Positions 33,154 to 44,663 of a stretch of 64,000 bases of DNA are shown here, in pieces. Position numbers and translations under genes: made by a program. Numbering within the stretch: the first letter of the stretch is position 1; each line of letters starts with the position of its first letter. Below the pieces are notes generated by a model that did no database searches, was not told the origin of the DNA, and saw only the letters and a program-made list of their open reading frames with translations. Location: contig CM043953.1 of the NCBI GenBank assembly GCA_014529385.2, positions 76,134,372-76,198,371 on the forward strand, given 5' to 3'. The stretch comes from Adiantum capillus-veneris. Lineage: Eukaryota > Streptophyta > Polypodiopsida > Polypodiales > Pteridaceae.

Positions 33154-34890
33154 TGGTATCCTTGATGACCATAGCTCAAGTGGATTCGCAATTACCACTT
33201 CCTATCACAATGGAATTAATTGAGAAATCGGCTATGTATCAATTAGTAGCTGGAAGGCTATACAAAAGAAATCAAGCTAGAATATTGATTTTTTGTATTA
33301 ATTCTGAGGAGAAAACCCAATCCCTAAGTCAAGTACATATTACCATAGTGGGACTTCACTTTGCGGAATACCAAACTATGCAACCGATCTTGAGACTTGG
33401 AGTATTTTGGCCAACTTTATGAGGAGTGAAATTCACTCATTTGTAAAAAAATATCCTCAATGCTAGAAACAAGCACCCATACCTCATGTGACATTGTTTC
33501 AAATATCACTTGTTCCTAAGTGGAGTAACTTTCTAATTACTTACTTATCAAGCCGAACATTTCCTAAGGGTATGAGTAAACACCACCAAAGAGCAATTGA
33601 AACTGAAGCAAGAGACTATGCTGTTATTGGAAACCAATTATATTAAAGAGGAAAGGATCAACATCTGCGTCTTTGTGCAAATGAAGACGAATATATTCCT
33701 ATTATAGAACAAGCACATGCTATATTAGTTGGGGGTCACTTTTATAGTGAAACCAGTGCAAGAGCAATCTTAATGGCAGGCATATGGTGGCCAACACTTT
33801 TTGCAGATGCCAAGGAATATGTTCAAAGGTGTGATGCATGCTAACGAGCAAAAAATGCCAGCCTGTGTAGATAGCATGCCTTTAAGACCAATGATGGGGG
33901 CTAGAGATTTCAAAAAATGGGGTATAGACTTTGTTGGGCCAATACAACCACCTACTTATAGAACCCAAGCTCAATATATCATTGTAGCTACAGACTATTT
34001 GACCTAGTGGATAGAGGCTAAAGCAACCCAAAAGAATGGTGCCAGAACCACACCTGCATTCTTGTATGAGAATGTGTTCACAAGATATGGACTGCCAATA
34101 GAAATTGTCACTAATAGGGGAACTCATTTTCTTAATGAGGTAATTGAGTATTTGCTTAATGAATTTATGTTCATCCATAACAAATCGGCTCCCTATCACC
34201 CATAAGAAAATGGACAATCTGAGGATACAAATAAAATTCTTAGTTCAGTATTGACTAAAGTGGTTAGTTCAGGACGGACAGATTGGGAAATGAATCTCCA
34301 TGCCATTCTATGGGCTTATAGAGTTTCATTCAAGACAGCTTTAAATGCTACACCCTTTAACCTTGTTTATAATATTGATGCCATACTGTCGATAGAATTT
34401 CTATTGCCAACACTAAGGGATCTTGAGTGGACTGGACATGAATTATTAGAGAGGCTTGAAGATTTAAAAAAGTTTGATGAGAAAAGACTAACAGCTGTAG
34501 CTCACATCTGTGCACAAAAATGGAAACAAAAACACTTTTTTGATTTCCATCTAGTTACAAAAATCTTCAAAAAAGGGGACTTAGTTTTATTCTATTCCCT
34601 TAAGTAAAAGCTTCCCAAGTATAAGAAAAAGGAAAACAAACCATTTATCATTGAAGACATATCTCCAAGTGGAGAAGTTAAGTTGTTCACCCTAGATGGT
34701 GAACCAATGGCTAATTGGATTAGTGGCTGCCGTTTAAAGAAGTACAATTTGCCACTAAACAATGAATTGGTAGGAAAGATGCATGCATCAAAGCAACAAA
34801 AGATAAAATGATAGCAGGTCATTGTTGAAGCCCAAGAGGAAGCTCGGCTTCAAGTACTCAAAAGGAAAGCTGTTCTAAAAAATCAACAAA
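33154..34890 (+). pseudogene. RNase H tail and integrase, copy A1 (second, duplicated copy)
   Basis: Tandem duplicate of the RNase H-integrase unit. It keeps the zinc-binding histidine lost in the first copy (VGGHFYSET). Its core has GIDFVGP, but VTNRGTHF replaces the second catalytic Asp by Asn, and NGQSEDTNK keeps the Glu. Stops lie at several points, for example after the VIHNKS-equivalent segment. The tail (DGEPMANWISGCRLKKYNLPL) runs in the same frame into PR2. The two copies have decayed at different catalytic positions. Confidence 0.8.
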
Positions 34891-36004
34891 TACCTATTCC
34901 CATCAACATTCTGGAACTAGATGAACGACTATGGGAAGTATATAAAGATGCAGTGTCAACAGATGGGATGGTTAGATGGAATGGACCTTCTCATCAAAGT
35001 ACAACTAAAAATCATAGCACAAATGTGTTGGTTGATATAGGAGCTCGAGTAAATGCAGTCAGTTATTCCTCGTACAAGAAAGCAACGAATCAGTCTTTGA
35101 CTTCATGAATATCAACTATTAGAGGATGCAACAAGAACCCATCACCGACACTAGGAATAATCAACTTAAATGTGATAGTCCATGGATGTTCATGCCCTCA
35201 TCAATTTCTATAATTACCTGACAAACACATGAATGAAACAATGATTCTTGGAATCTGAGGATGTGGACGTATAAGGTAGTACTAGATTAGGATACCAATC
35301 ATCTCAAGCTATCACCTAAAGGCGGACAACTCATTGTTCCAATTTCACCAAGCAAAGAGGAATGGAAAGGAGGTTACCAGCAGAGTAAACCACAAATCAA
35401 TCAATCTTCTCCATCCTATAGCCAAGAAAATGCTACAAGTAGCATGCAAGGAGTCAGGAAAATCTGGCTGCCCAAAACATCATCTACTGTACCAAAGACG
35501 GTTCCAAGGTTCAAAACACAAAGACAAGAATCTTCGAGCAGGGAACCTAAAACAAAATAGATTTGGAAGAAAAAGGAGCACTTATCTTCTCCACAAACTG
35601 TAAAACTGATGAAGCAATGGAGGGTTAAGCCTCAAAACACTCAACCACAACATTTTGTTGAAGAAAAACCAAGATAACAATGGCAAGTTAAAGCTCGACA
35701 ACCATCATTATTGATACCGACAGCTCAGGAAATCAGTGAGCCAAAGCATCTTGATGGTACAATAAAGCAAAGAGCACACAAGCTACAAGATTTGCTCTTT
35801 GGGAGACAACAAAAGAAAACCTCGACCTCAGAAACCCTTGAGTTAATTACTCAAGACCCAACTCTTGCACAACATAATGGTTTGAATTTCATTGATCTTC
35901 AAAGCATGGTAGAGCCAACCAAGGCTATGCATAGACACGATTGTTCAACCCATACACACAGTCGTCCCGGAGTACGCCATCTAGGAGGGGTGGAAGAGAA
36001 CTAA
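34891..36004 (+). pseudogene. Second retropepsin-like domain (PR2), copy A1
   Basis: In frame with the integrase tail, apart from nonsense codons, the sequence reads through KNQQIPIPINILELDERLW to NVLVDIGARVNAVSYSSYKK. This is the counterpart of LVDTG in A3; the active-site Thr is Ile here. HMNETMILGI follows, then a basic, Trp-poor decayed tail (to EEN at 36004) whose end TIKQRAHKLQDLLFG matches TIRQRVHKLQNLLFG of A3. Position and frame show that family A pol extends past integrase into a protease-like domain. Confidence 0.65.
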
Positions 36005-36762
36005 GTAATTAAGGGCAATGTTTGAAGAGGGAGGAAAAAAGTTGGATGTTAACGTGTGATTTTTTGCAATATTACCTAATAATACCCTTACAAAATCATC
36101 AATATGAGAAATTGAGCTGATAACATCTCCTTGATGAGTGTAAATTGTGTATATACTATCAGAAAATCATCAAAAAATGGTATTTTTTTGTTATTTTCAT
36201 CATTTTTTTGATAGGGACATAAAAATAGAGAAATCCACCAAAAAACAATAAAGCAGTGCTTCTAAATGGATTTTCTTAATTATTGATTTTTCACTTTGCT
36301 TTTTTAGCACATTTTATTATTTTCTTTGATTTTTTTGATAAATCAAAAATTACTAATAAATAGCAAATGAGCTCAAATGGAGAAACTGAAGATACGCTGA
36401 TGATCATAAGGACAAGGTGGACAGGCACAGAAAAGTTCAAATGAATCGACAGATGGAAGCGAAAAGCCTAAATAAGGTTGCCAAGGTCTAGTTTTGCAAA
36501 TTCTTGTAGAATGAGCTAACGGAATCCGATTGAAGAAATTTTTGAGTCTAACATAGACTTCACGGCCTAGTAGGATCAATAGGGGAATTTGGGGAAAAAT
36601 AGTTTGGGAAGTCCGAGTATAGATATCCAATGCAACCCAAAATCACCTCATTTATACTAGTCACTCTTGGAGGAGAGAGCTCTCAACCTTCTTCGCGCGC
36701 GATTTTGGGAGTCCACAGTCGTCCATTTACAACGCCGTCTCACACGAGACATGAGGGGAGCA
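36005..36762 (+). other. Family A spacer, copy A1 (short form)
   Basis: Non-coding. It matches the AT-rich block at 4936-5650 and 13800-14510 in inverse orientation. The part with palindromes that follows in A2 is missing, so the block runs straight into ORF3; an internal deletion removed the palindromes and the acceptor. Confidence 0.7.
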
Positions 36763-39700
36763 ATGCAAGCTGCTGAGAAGGCAAAGAAAAGGGTGCCCTA
36801 GAAAGAAAAGTTGCAAGAGTTGCCACCTTACCAATTAGATCCAAGTTCATTGAAGACGGCAAAGGCAACTTACTTGTCAAAAGAACAACTTGAGAAAAAC
36901 AACACAACTATTTTCACTGGCAGGTTAAAGAGCAAAAAGGACACCAAGTGGAACTGCAAATGCTACCAAAGGAGATATATGATGTAGCTGTAAAGCTAGA
37001 CACCTAAGAAGCCAACAGAAGGCTAGGCCTAAGAGACTTCTACGACCAGGAACCATGCAACGTGGATTTCTAGAAGCCATATGAGTTACTATCTACAATC
37101 AAAGAAGATGGGTCATCCCAAATCACTGATTAACAAGGGCAGAAGGTAGAAGTAGTAATCACCAAGGAGATAGTGGCCGAGGCACTGAAGTTGCCAACTG
37201 AAGGTATGACGATGCGGGCCAGAGATAGAAAGATAGCAGGCACTTTTACCAAAGAGATTCTGCTTTTGCATACATGCACTCAAGGAAATCCTTGGGATCA
37301 TCTGCTCCTTTCCTTGCAGGTTCTTGGTTTTGGGTTCCCTTATATATCTCGGACTCCATCTTTCATGGTCCTCACCTGCAGCTTGGCGAATTATTTCATA
37401 AGTTTGCTTTTCTCTTTCAAACCTCACCTTCTTTTGTTGAGGTTCCTCTTGGTGTGCTGCTACTGCTTTCTTTTTCATTTCTTCAATTCTTGCTCGACTT
37501 TCCTCATTGTCTCAACTCTCAGTGCTATGAGCTTCATGGGAGCTTTTTGGAGATTCTTCGTTTGACTTATACACTCTCTTTGTTGAACGCGTGGTTCTTG
37601 GAGACGGTTGAGCAGACACAATCTAGGTGTTCTGATCTGGGGTTGGCAAAAAATTATCGGCCATTCCAATAGCATGATATGCTATTCTTGTCAGTACTTC
37701 AGGAGCATCTAGATATGTGATTTTTCCTTCTTTCTTTGTGCCTTTCAGTGTTGTCAGCACATACGGTGCATGATCAATTGCCTGCCTGGTTGTCGACTTT
37801 AATACTTGTGTGAAGGTGGTCGCAACCGCATGGTTTGGGGTGGTGTACCGTGGCGGTATCTTTGATAAGAAGTGGAAGTGTTGATGGTAGAGGCGAGCTG
37901 GTTCTTCCACTTGCCTTTAGATGAGATGAAAAAAGGTGGCAGCAGTAGTCTTGAAGCTGAAGGAAGCTTAAGAAGCTGAAAGGAAAGCAAAGGAAGAAGC
38001 AGCTGAGCAACAAAGACAAGTAGAGGCTACAAAACGAGGTGAGTCACATCACGATCAGGGGGATGTGTCTCCAAAACCCACTTCACCCACTATAGAGCAT
38101 GAAGACCATCCAATGCCAAGCCCGAGCCCTTCACCAGCTAAACCCAAGGAGGGCGAGGAAGCCAAGGGAAAAGAGAAGCAACATGCATAAGCAAATTTTG
38201 AACAGCCAAAAGAAACAGAACAAACTGAGGCATGAACTTGTACAACAACCCAACCAAAAATAGTCGAGGCATCCACGAAGCCTCAAGCAGCAGAATCGGC
38301 CTAGGGAACCACAATTCCTCAAGAAGGAGAAGTAGAACCCCCGCCACCACCACAAGCAAAAACTATAGAACCACCTAAAGAACCACAAACAAAAACGGTC
38401 AAAACCTTTAGACATCCCCAAGTAGATCCTGTTGAATGGGAAACAAATGATGAATTCATCATGCAAGTCAATGAATATGCCAAGAAGATGTAGCTAATGA
38501 CAGATAAAATGCGAACATCAGTACATCCGCAGTGCTAAGGCTAGGGAACTTGAACTCGTCATTGATGCTCTACAAGGAGAGCTGGATGATAGAATGAACA
38601 TTATTTCAAATCTCCAAAGACAGATCAAAGAGCTGAAGGATGAAGCAGAACAACACCAGCTTGCCAAAGAGAAGCAGCAGAAAGAGACAGAAGAGCTAGC
38701 AGAGCTTCTACCCAATGCATGCAAAAGAAAAGATCAACACTTGATAGAAGTAACCCATGAACTTCTCACCACTACTTTGTCAGTACAAAAGATCCAAGTG
38801 CAGCTTGATGTAGCTAATGCTTCCTTGCAGTACTCCAAGCAACGAATCAATGATCAAGAAGCATTTTTGAAATAGATAAGAGAAAACCCTGTTGTCGCCT
38901 CAATCAAGGGAACAGATGAAGTCTATAAGACTTTAAAAAAGAGGAACAAGGACCTTGAGTTAGAGCTGAAGCTGGAACAATCACAAAGACGAGACCTTGC
39001 ATTGATGCGGGTCAAACGAGAAGAGCAATTGCTCAAAGAGATAACCAAATTAAAGAGAGTCAATCAGCTGTTGAGAGAGGGACAACCGGAACATCAAGAA
39101 GAAGCAGGAACATCTAAACAAACAACCATTAATATACCCTCACTCTCATTTGCTGTGATGGAAACACAGCTGTCAGAAGGGCTAGCAGGAGAGTCGGAGT
39201 TGGACTTTCACGTACCACTCACTAAAAGTGAGCAAGTGCCCATGGTCCAGCTTTATAAAGCTAAGGAAGATGCACTAAAAGAGTAGATTGTCTAGGAAAT
39301 AGATGCTAAATAGAAAGCAACAATGGATTGGGAGTTGAGAGTCCTCCACTCCATAAATGTAGCTCAGCTCACTCCCAACCAAATCAATGCTCAATGTCAT
39401 CAGCAATCACTGCCATACTCCTTGATCAAAGTGGAGTTACTACAGGTAAAGGAAAGACTATACAAAGATATACAGGTAGAAGGCTCAGAGGGTCCACCCC
39501 AAGTGGAGAGAGATCTGGTTAAACAAGAATTTGAGATATCTAATTCTGTTCACAAGAGCACCTGCATCCCTCCAAAAAGATCTCATATTCTGTCCTGTAC
39601 CAAGGGTAAGGACATGGCAGGCATACGAAGCACTGAAAAATAAGAGGCCTACATGGAACAATTACCCACACCTACCAGCTCTACAGCAGGGAGCACCAAC

Positions 39701-40208
39701 GGAAGCCTTACATGGTGAAAACCCTAACGGGCGCCATGACTTTCTTCAAGAGCCTCCCTGACCTCTCATGTGCCATGCTTTATAAGATTTACAGAATGAT
39801 TCTCACCTGCACTCAATCTTTTCATGAGCCTGAGCAAGCCGGAGCACCATGTATATCTTTTTTAAAAGGCAATAAAGGTCTCTGTTATGATTTAAGTGGA
39901 CAGCCATCAGAAGAAGTCCTCTACGGCTTCTACACCCAATGCATGTTTTTGCCTCTAGCAATATGTTGGCGTTTGAGGAAGCATTCTATACAGGTTTCTT
40001 CACTTGGTGAATGAAGATATTTGGGCCAGTGATAAATAACCTTACATCCAGATTTGTTGGCTATTTAGCCATTGAACTTAAAAACAGAGTCACCATGCAG
40101 TTCTTGCAAGTTCCTGACAAAGAACAAAGAATCAGATATGAGAAAGCACTACATGTGCTTAAAAACCGCCTCGCCAGCCATCAACCCAAGGACAACTTCA
40201 GTCCATGA
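36763..40208 (+). pseudogene. Family A ORF3, copy A1 (decayed, with internal inversion)
   Basis: The start ATGCAAGCTGCTGAG matches A2. Readable parts in order: LPPYQLDPSSLKTAKATYLSKEQ; TKEIVAEALKLPTEGMTMRARDRKIAG (to 37257); an inverted segment (37258-37938) that reads only on the minus strand; a proline/glutamate-rich stretch (38040-38450); a coiled coil (38594-38990, HLIEVTHELLTTTLSVQKIQV); and the C-terminal block (39531-40208, YLILFTRAP, GNKGLCYDLSGQP, YEKALHVLKNRL) ending FSP. Frameshifts and stops are frequent. It lies between the spacer and the polypurine tract. No membrane segment or signal peptide is seen. Confidence 0.75.
37258..37938 (-). other. Internal inversion within ORF3-A1
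   Basis: Plus-strand ORF3 stops at TFTKE, and the next roughly 681 bp encode the expected continuation only on the minus strand: QVEEPARLYHQHFHFL to GMADNFLPTPDQNT at 37910-37623, then KKKAVAAHQEEPQQKKVRFEREK to 37258. Plus-strand homology resumes at 37939 (LEAEG, AERKAKEEA). Turning the segment around restores the order seen in A2. Confidence 0.85.
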
Positions 40209-40233
40209 CGTTGTTTCAAGGGACTACACAATT

Positions 40234-40247
40234 GAGGAGGAGGGAAA
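40234..40247 (+). promoter_or_regulatory. Polypurine tract of copy A1
   Basis: GAGGAGGAGGGAAA sits immediately before the TG of LTR-A, matching the tract at 8495-8511 in copy A2. Confidence 0.8.
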
Positions 40248-40471
40248 TGTTAGCAGCAAGCTAACTCAGATAACTCGGATAACATTTTTCGAAGCTTTTA
40301 TTGTAAAAATACTTATTATTTTGATGAATCGAGAATGTTGTAACTCCTACTTTTCAGATAAAAAATATAATTGATGAGCCGGGGCTACAAGCTTCTAGAT
40401 TGCATCAACCTATTTATAGTTAGAGCTCCCAGATTATTAGTTTTGACCATGTGCAAAAACCTTGGCTAAGG

Positions 40472-40479
40472 TATAAAAG
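40472..40479 (+). promoter_or_regulatory. TATA box of LTR-A
   Basis: TATAAAAG in the context CTAAGGTATAAAAGCC is conserved in the three LTR-A copies (also 2242-2249 and, inverted, 8264-8271). Transcription would be expected to start about 30 nt downstream. Confidence 0.7.
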
Positions 40480-40617
40480 CCAATTTTTGTAAGTATTTTA
40501 TAAGTTTTGGATAATAGAAACATAGCGTGAGCTAATGGTGCTCACTTCTCTCCTTCTAGTGCTTCCTACTTCCTTCCCATTTGTCACATTGTAGTGACGT
40601 CTATTGCATTGCAACCG

Positions 40618-40626
40618 CAGGTAAGA
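40618..40626 (+). promoter_or_regulatory. Conserved splice-donor match within LTR-A
   Basis: CAGGTAAGA follows GCATTGCAACCG in all three LTR-A copies (GTAAGA at 2392 and, inverted, at 8121-8116). Downstream of the TATA box it would lie in the transcribed 5' leader. Use in splicing is inferred. Confidence 0.45.
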
Positions 40627-41200
40627 GCTCTACGCATTGTTGTAAGCATTTCATGGTAATCTATAGCTTTTGGCGTCACCGACCCGCGGCCTAATTTTAT
40701 CATAAGTAGGAATTTAAGCTTCAAAATCATAAACTAAGTATAGACGGGGTATTGGGATATCATTGCTAAGCGTTCAGATGCATTCTGGGTCAAAAACAAC
40801 TAGGTCAAAAACTCACTGCTGTTAATACTTGTAATTTTTCACTTGAGCTAAAGTGAGATTTGAGACCATAAGCATGTGTGCTTAGGTCTTAAAATCATGT
40901 CCTAGAAGTTTCATGACGTTTGGATGTCGTTTGATGCTGTAACAATTATGATTTGTTTGCCGATGAGCGACTAGCTTTTGGTGATTTCTGTCATTTGAGT
41001 GTAGCTTGAGCTAGATGCGAGTTGTGTATTGGTTTCCAAGAGATTAGAAACCTCTTGTAGACTCTATGCACTAGTCGAGTCATCTTCGTCCCATGGATTG
41101 ATAATTATATTTGTGGTTCTCGCTATGTCTGCAATAAGATAGGAGTGAAGTTAGACACCCGTCCCACACCTGGTACCAATTACTCCATCTTGCACCAAGG

Positions 41201-41641
41201 ATGAGGAGACAATGGACAAAGATGGTAAGTACTAGGAAGTCAAGACAAAAGATAGCTGGGGCTATCTCTGGGAGGAAGCTAGATGACATCCTATCTATCA
41301 TGGATGCCGACATCAAGGGGCAACGCATCTCAAACATCTACATAGATGGTGGCACACAAATATGCGTCATGAGTGAGAAAATGATGCACCATCTAAGACT
41401 GGAAGTAAGTAGGTCGGCACCCTATCAAGCTAAAATGAGAAATAACGTCAAAGTGAAGTGTGTAGGCATTGTGAATGCAGTCAAGGTGAAGGCATTCAAC
41501 ATGGAAGTGGAGGTAGAATTTTTTGTCATGCCACACAAAGGGGAGGGCTACCCTATCATAAGACCATGGTTCATGGCTATGGAGGCTAAGCAAGACTGGA
41601 GTATCGGAATGATCCAGATGAAGGATGCTAACACAACATGA
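41201..41641 (+). pseudogene. Protease, Tat-type copy C1
   Basis: A 146-codon frame holds a retropepsin-like domain: ISNIYIDGGTQICVMSEKMM, where DGG replaces the usual D(S/T)G, then VEVEFFVMPHKGEGYPIIRPWFM, equivalent to the second block. The upstream gag is missing; the copy starts right after LTR-A. It overlaps the following RT frame by 4 bases, in a different frame. Confidence 0.65.
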
Positions 41642-43340
41642 TCTTGGAGGCATCGAAAGATGAATTCACCAGTGACTCTTTGACCACCTCGAGAGAAGAG
41701 ATGACAACAACTGAAGAGAGCGACAATAGCATCGAAGTGATGGGAGTCATCCTCAGAGATCCAAAGAGATTGACACAGTCTGAAGCAGCACCAGAGAACC
41801 AAGAAGGACCATCAAGAACGCAACCCTTGGTGGATACAAGTAAGTTACATCGGATGCTCTCTAGTGAATTAGCTAGTGAAGAGAGAGAAGAGTACATCTC
41901 TATGCTGGGTAGCTTCACCACACTTTTCATTGATGGCTATGACAAGATCACAGGCATCACAGTGGTGCAGCACCGCATAAGACTCAAAGAAGGAAGTAAG
42001 CATGTAGTGCAAGAGCTCAGAAGGCTTGGGGTAATTCAGCAAGAGGCATTGCTCAAAGAGGTAAGGGATTTGCTACAGGAAGTTTCATTTACCCCATCGA
42101 AGACTTCAAGTGGGTCTCTCCAGTGGTGGTCACGCCAAAGAAGAACGGTTGTGGAGGGTTTGTGTAGACTACAAACCTGTCACTGCAGAAAAAAGAGGGA
42201 TCATTTTCCCCTCCCATTCCAAAACAAGTTTCTCAACGAGGTAGCAGGTCCTGAGCGCTACACAGTATGTGATGGCTACTCAGGCTACTTACAGATTAGC
42301 ATTACAGAAGAAGACCAAAAAAAGAAAACCTTCATAACTCCATGGGGATGTTTTGCTTACAGAGTGATGCCTTTTGGCCTCACCAATGCTCCGACACATT
42401 CCAACGCTATGTAATTTTGTCTTCCAACCATACTTTGGTAAGTCAATACGGGTTTTCATAGATGAGTTTTGCATCTACAGCTCTCGCTCCCTTCATTTGA
42501 GCAAGGTATATGATGGCCTAGCTAGGCTACAAACCTTGGGTGGCCAACATAACATCGATAAGTGTCACATTTGTGAAAGCAAGGTCACTCTTCTCGGCCA
42601 TGTAATTTCAACAAAAGGGATTGAGGCTGACCCAAGCAAGTTTCAAGATTTAGTATCTTTGTCATCACCCACAATAGCTATGCAATTGGTCTCCTTCCTT
42701 GAGAAGGTAATTTATTTGAGCAGGTTCATATACCTTACCTTCATTTAGAAGGTAAGGTATTTGAATAGGTTCATTCACTTGATCTTTCAAGTGGTCCTTC
42801 CTTTACAGCAAGTCACCCATAGAGATGTCTTCCTATGGAGTGAAGAAAATGAGCAACAATTTAGCGAAGTGAAACAGATCCTGGCTTCACTTCCCACCAT
42901 TGCACCCCCTGTATGGGACGAGCCATTTTATGTTAACCCCACTGTAGGAAGTGATACATTTGGGGCCGTACTAATGCAGAAGGACCCCCAAACCTCTTCC
43001 ATGCGTCCTATCTACTTCTCTACTGGTGTCATGACCCCATCAGAATAAGGATTCACCGTGATAGAGCACATGGTGCTTGCATCGATGTTTGCCACTATAA
43101 AGTTCCACTCTTATTTATTGCCTAGACCCTTTGTTCTTCTAACAATGGAAGAAGTCTTTCCATATGTAATGCAACTCATGGATGTCTCATCTAGAATCTC
43201 TAAGTGGCTTGTTAGATTACAAAACTTTGATTACACTATGCAAGTGGAGAACTCGACTAGAGCTAGTCTAGTAGGTATTCTTACTCATCGTCACTATGAG
43301 AAGAAGCTAAAGGTCAACACGGAAGGCAAAGGAGTGACAC
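41638..43340 (+). pseudogene. RT and RNase H, Tat-type copy C1
   Basis: Successive frames encode an acidic linker (41638-41990), the RT entry region, DGYSGYLQISI, FAYRVMPFGLTNAP (to about 42395), then after a frameshift VFIDEFCIYSS, where the second catalytic Asp of the usual (L/V)DD is Glu. GHVISTKGIEADPSKF follows, then RNase H (PFYVNPTVGSDTFGAVLMQ, 42761-43048; SKWLVRLQNFDYTMQ, 43058-43280). A small duplication of the AAGGTAA.TATTTGA region lies at 42705-42775. Inactive. Confidence 0.75.
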
Positions 43341-43760
43341 CAATGGTGGAAGTTCCTAATCTAGAAGGAGCTCACTCTCTTTTCTTTGATGGAGCTTACA
43401 AAAGGGCAGTCGACGAGGCTGCAACTGGCATCGTCATTTTCACTGAACAAAGAGAAAAGGTCTTCTCTATTGGGCAGCTACTACACTCCCACACAAAACA
43501 ACGAAGCAGAGTACACGGCCCTAATTCTTGGATTAGAAAATGAAAAAAAGTGTTTGCAAGGGGTTCAAGCCTAAAGTGTTGGCAATGCATGCTCTTAATA
43601 AAGCAGATAAATGGCACTTGGGTTTGTAAAAATCAGGTTTTGCTTGGCCAATTATGCCAAGTAAAGGATCTTTTAAGAAAGTTTGAAGTGGTGCAAATAT
43701 TTCATGTCCACAGGGCAAAAAATAAAGAAGTAGATGCTCCAACCAATAAAAGGATACAAG
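43341..43760 (+). pseudogene. Second, archaeal-type RNase H, copy C1
   Basis: After the normal RNase H the sequence reads LFFDGAYKRAVDEAATGIVIF, then in a shifted frame NNEAEYTALILGLE, and at 43600-43740 NGTWVCKN and HVHRAKNKEVDAPTNK. This D, E and D layout, located between RNase H and integrase, is the archaeal-type RNase H that marks the Tat lineage of plant Ty3/Gypsy elements. Two frameshifts break it. Confidence 0.75.
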
Positions 43761-44650
43761 ATGTTCCCATAGGAGCAATCAAATTGAAGCTGCCCCTCTT
43801 TGAGGATAGCGATTATATGTTTGATATCATCAGCTTCTTAGATACAAGAGAATGTCCTGAAGGGTATACCAAGGGCTAGAAACAATGGCTTGTCCGAAAT
43901 GCAACAAGATACCGCCTTATAAACAACACCTTGTACTGCAAGGGCGAAGACCAGATTCTCAAGCGAGGGCCAATCTCTAGTGAAATCATGAAGGTAACCT
44001 CAAGTTTCCATGATGGTGTTTGCGACGGCCACTTTGCTCTAGATATTACTACTAGAAAGATTCTACAACAAGGATTCTCTTAGCCTAGTCTGAACAAGGA
44101 TGCACAACATTCCAAACATTAGTAGGTTTCACCCCTTTCCATCTGGTATATGGAAAAGAGGCCATTCTACCCATCGAGGTGCAGATAGCCAGCTTGCGAG
44201 TCATGGCTAGCTAGTTACAGCGCCCAATTGCTCATCTCCACAACCACATCTTGGATCTAGAAAGGCTTTAGTTAGATAGGGAAGATGCAATCAACTACTA
44301 TGTGATGCAAGAAGAATGATGTGGACTCACATTCAATCAAGGGCTTAAGGAAAAGTGTCTGAAGAAAGGCATGTTAGTATTGAGATATGAAAATAGATTT
44401 GACACTAGGAAACGTAAGAAGTTTCAGCCCAGATGGAAACGGCCATTCATCATCAAAAGGGAAGGCGATACACCAATGGTAGCTACAAATTGATGGAAGT
44501 AGATGGTCAAATTCACAAGACTAGAGTCAATGCATGGAGGATCAAAAGGTACTTCTTAAGGTTTGATTTGGAGTTTATGGTAGATATTCCAGAGGAGGGA
44601 GAACCCACCAACTCTGCTGCTAGAGAATCGGAAGCAAAGCTAGAGGCATG
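43761..44650 (+). pseudogene. Integrase with deleted catalytic core, copy C1
   Basis: The N-terminal part is recognisable (LYCKGEDQILKR, HDGVCDGHFALDITTRKILQQGF to about 44090). It then jumps to the integrase C-terminal region (VGFTPFHLVYGKEAILPIEVQ, about 44120-44185, and YTNGSYKLMEVDGQIHKTRVN to the stop at 44649). Copy C2 keeps the core, so C1 has lost it by deletion. Many stops follow the junction. Confidence 0.75.
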
Positions 44651-44663
44651 AATGCCTCTAGCT

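Larger units (their letters stand above)
40248..41168 (+). repeat. LTR-A, complete, 3' LTR of copy A1
   Basis: This 921-bp LTR runs from TGTTAGCAGC to CCCACA. It aligns with 7576-8494 (inverted) and 2019-2637. A TATAAAAG promoter box is at 40472-40479. A CAG/GTAAGA donor match at 40618-40626 lies about 140 nt downstream of the box and is kept in all three copies. Beyond 41168 lies a Tat-type element. Confidence 0.9.

Noticed and set aside
36763-40208. ORF3 as a retroviral envelope
   Set aside because: No signal peptide, transmembrane helix or cleavage-site-like feature is visible; the coiled coil and charged regions point to a soluble protein.
41171-41190. TGGTACCAATTACTCC after LTR-A as a primer-binding site
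   Set aside because: Only the first five bases fit the initiator tRNA-Met complement, and this is a 3' LTR followed by an unrelated element.
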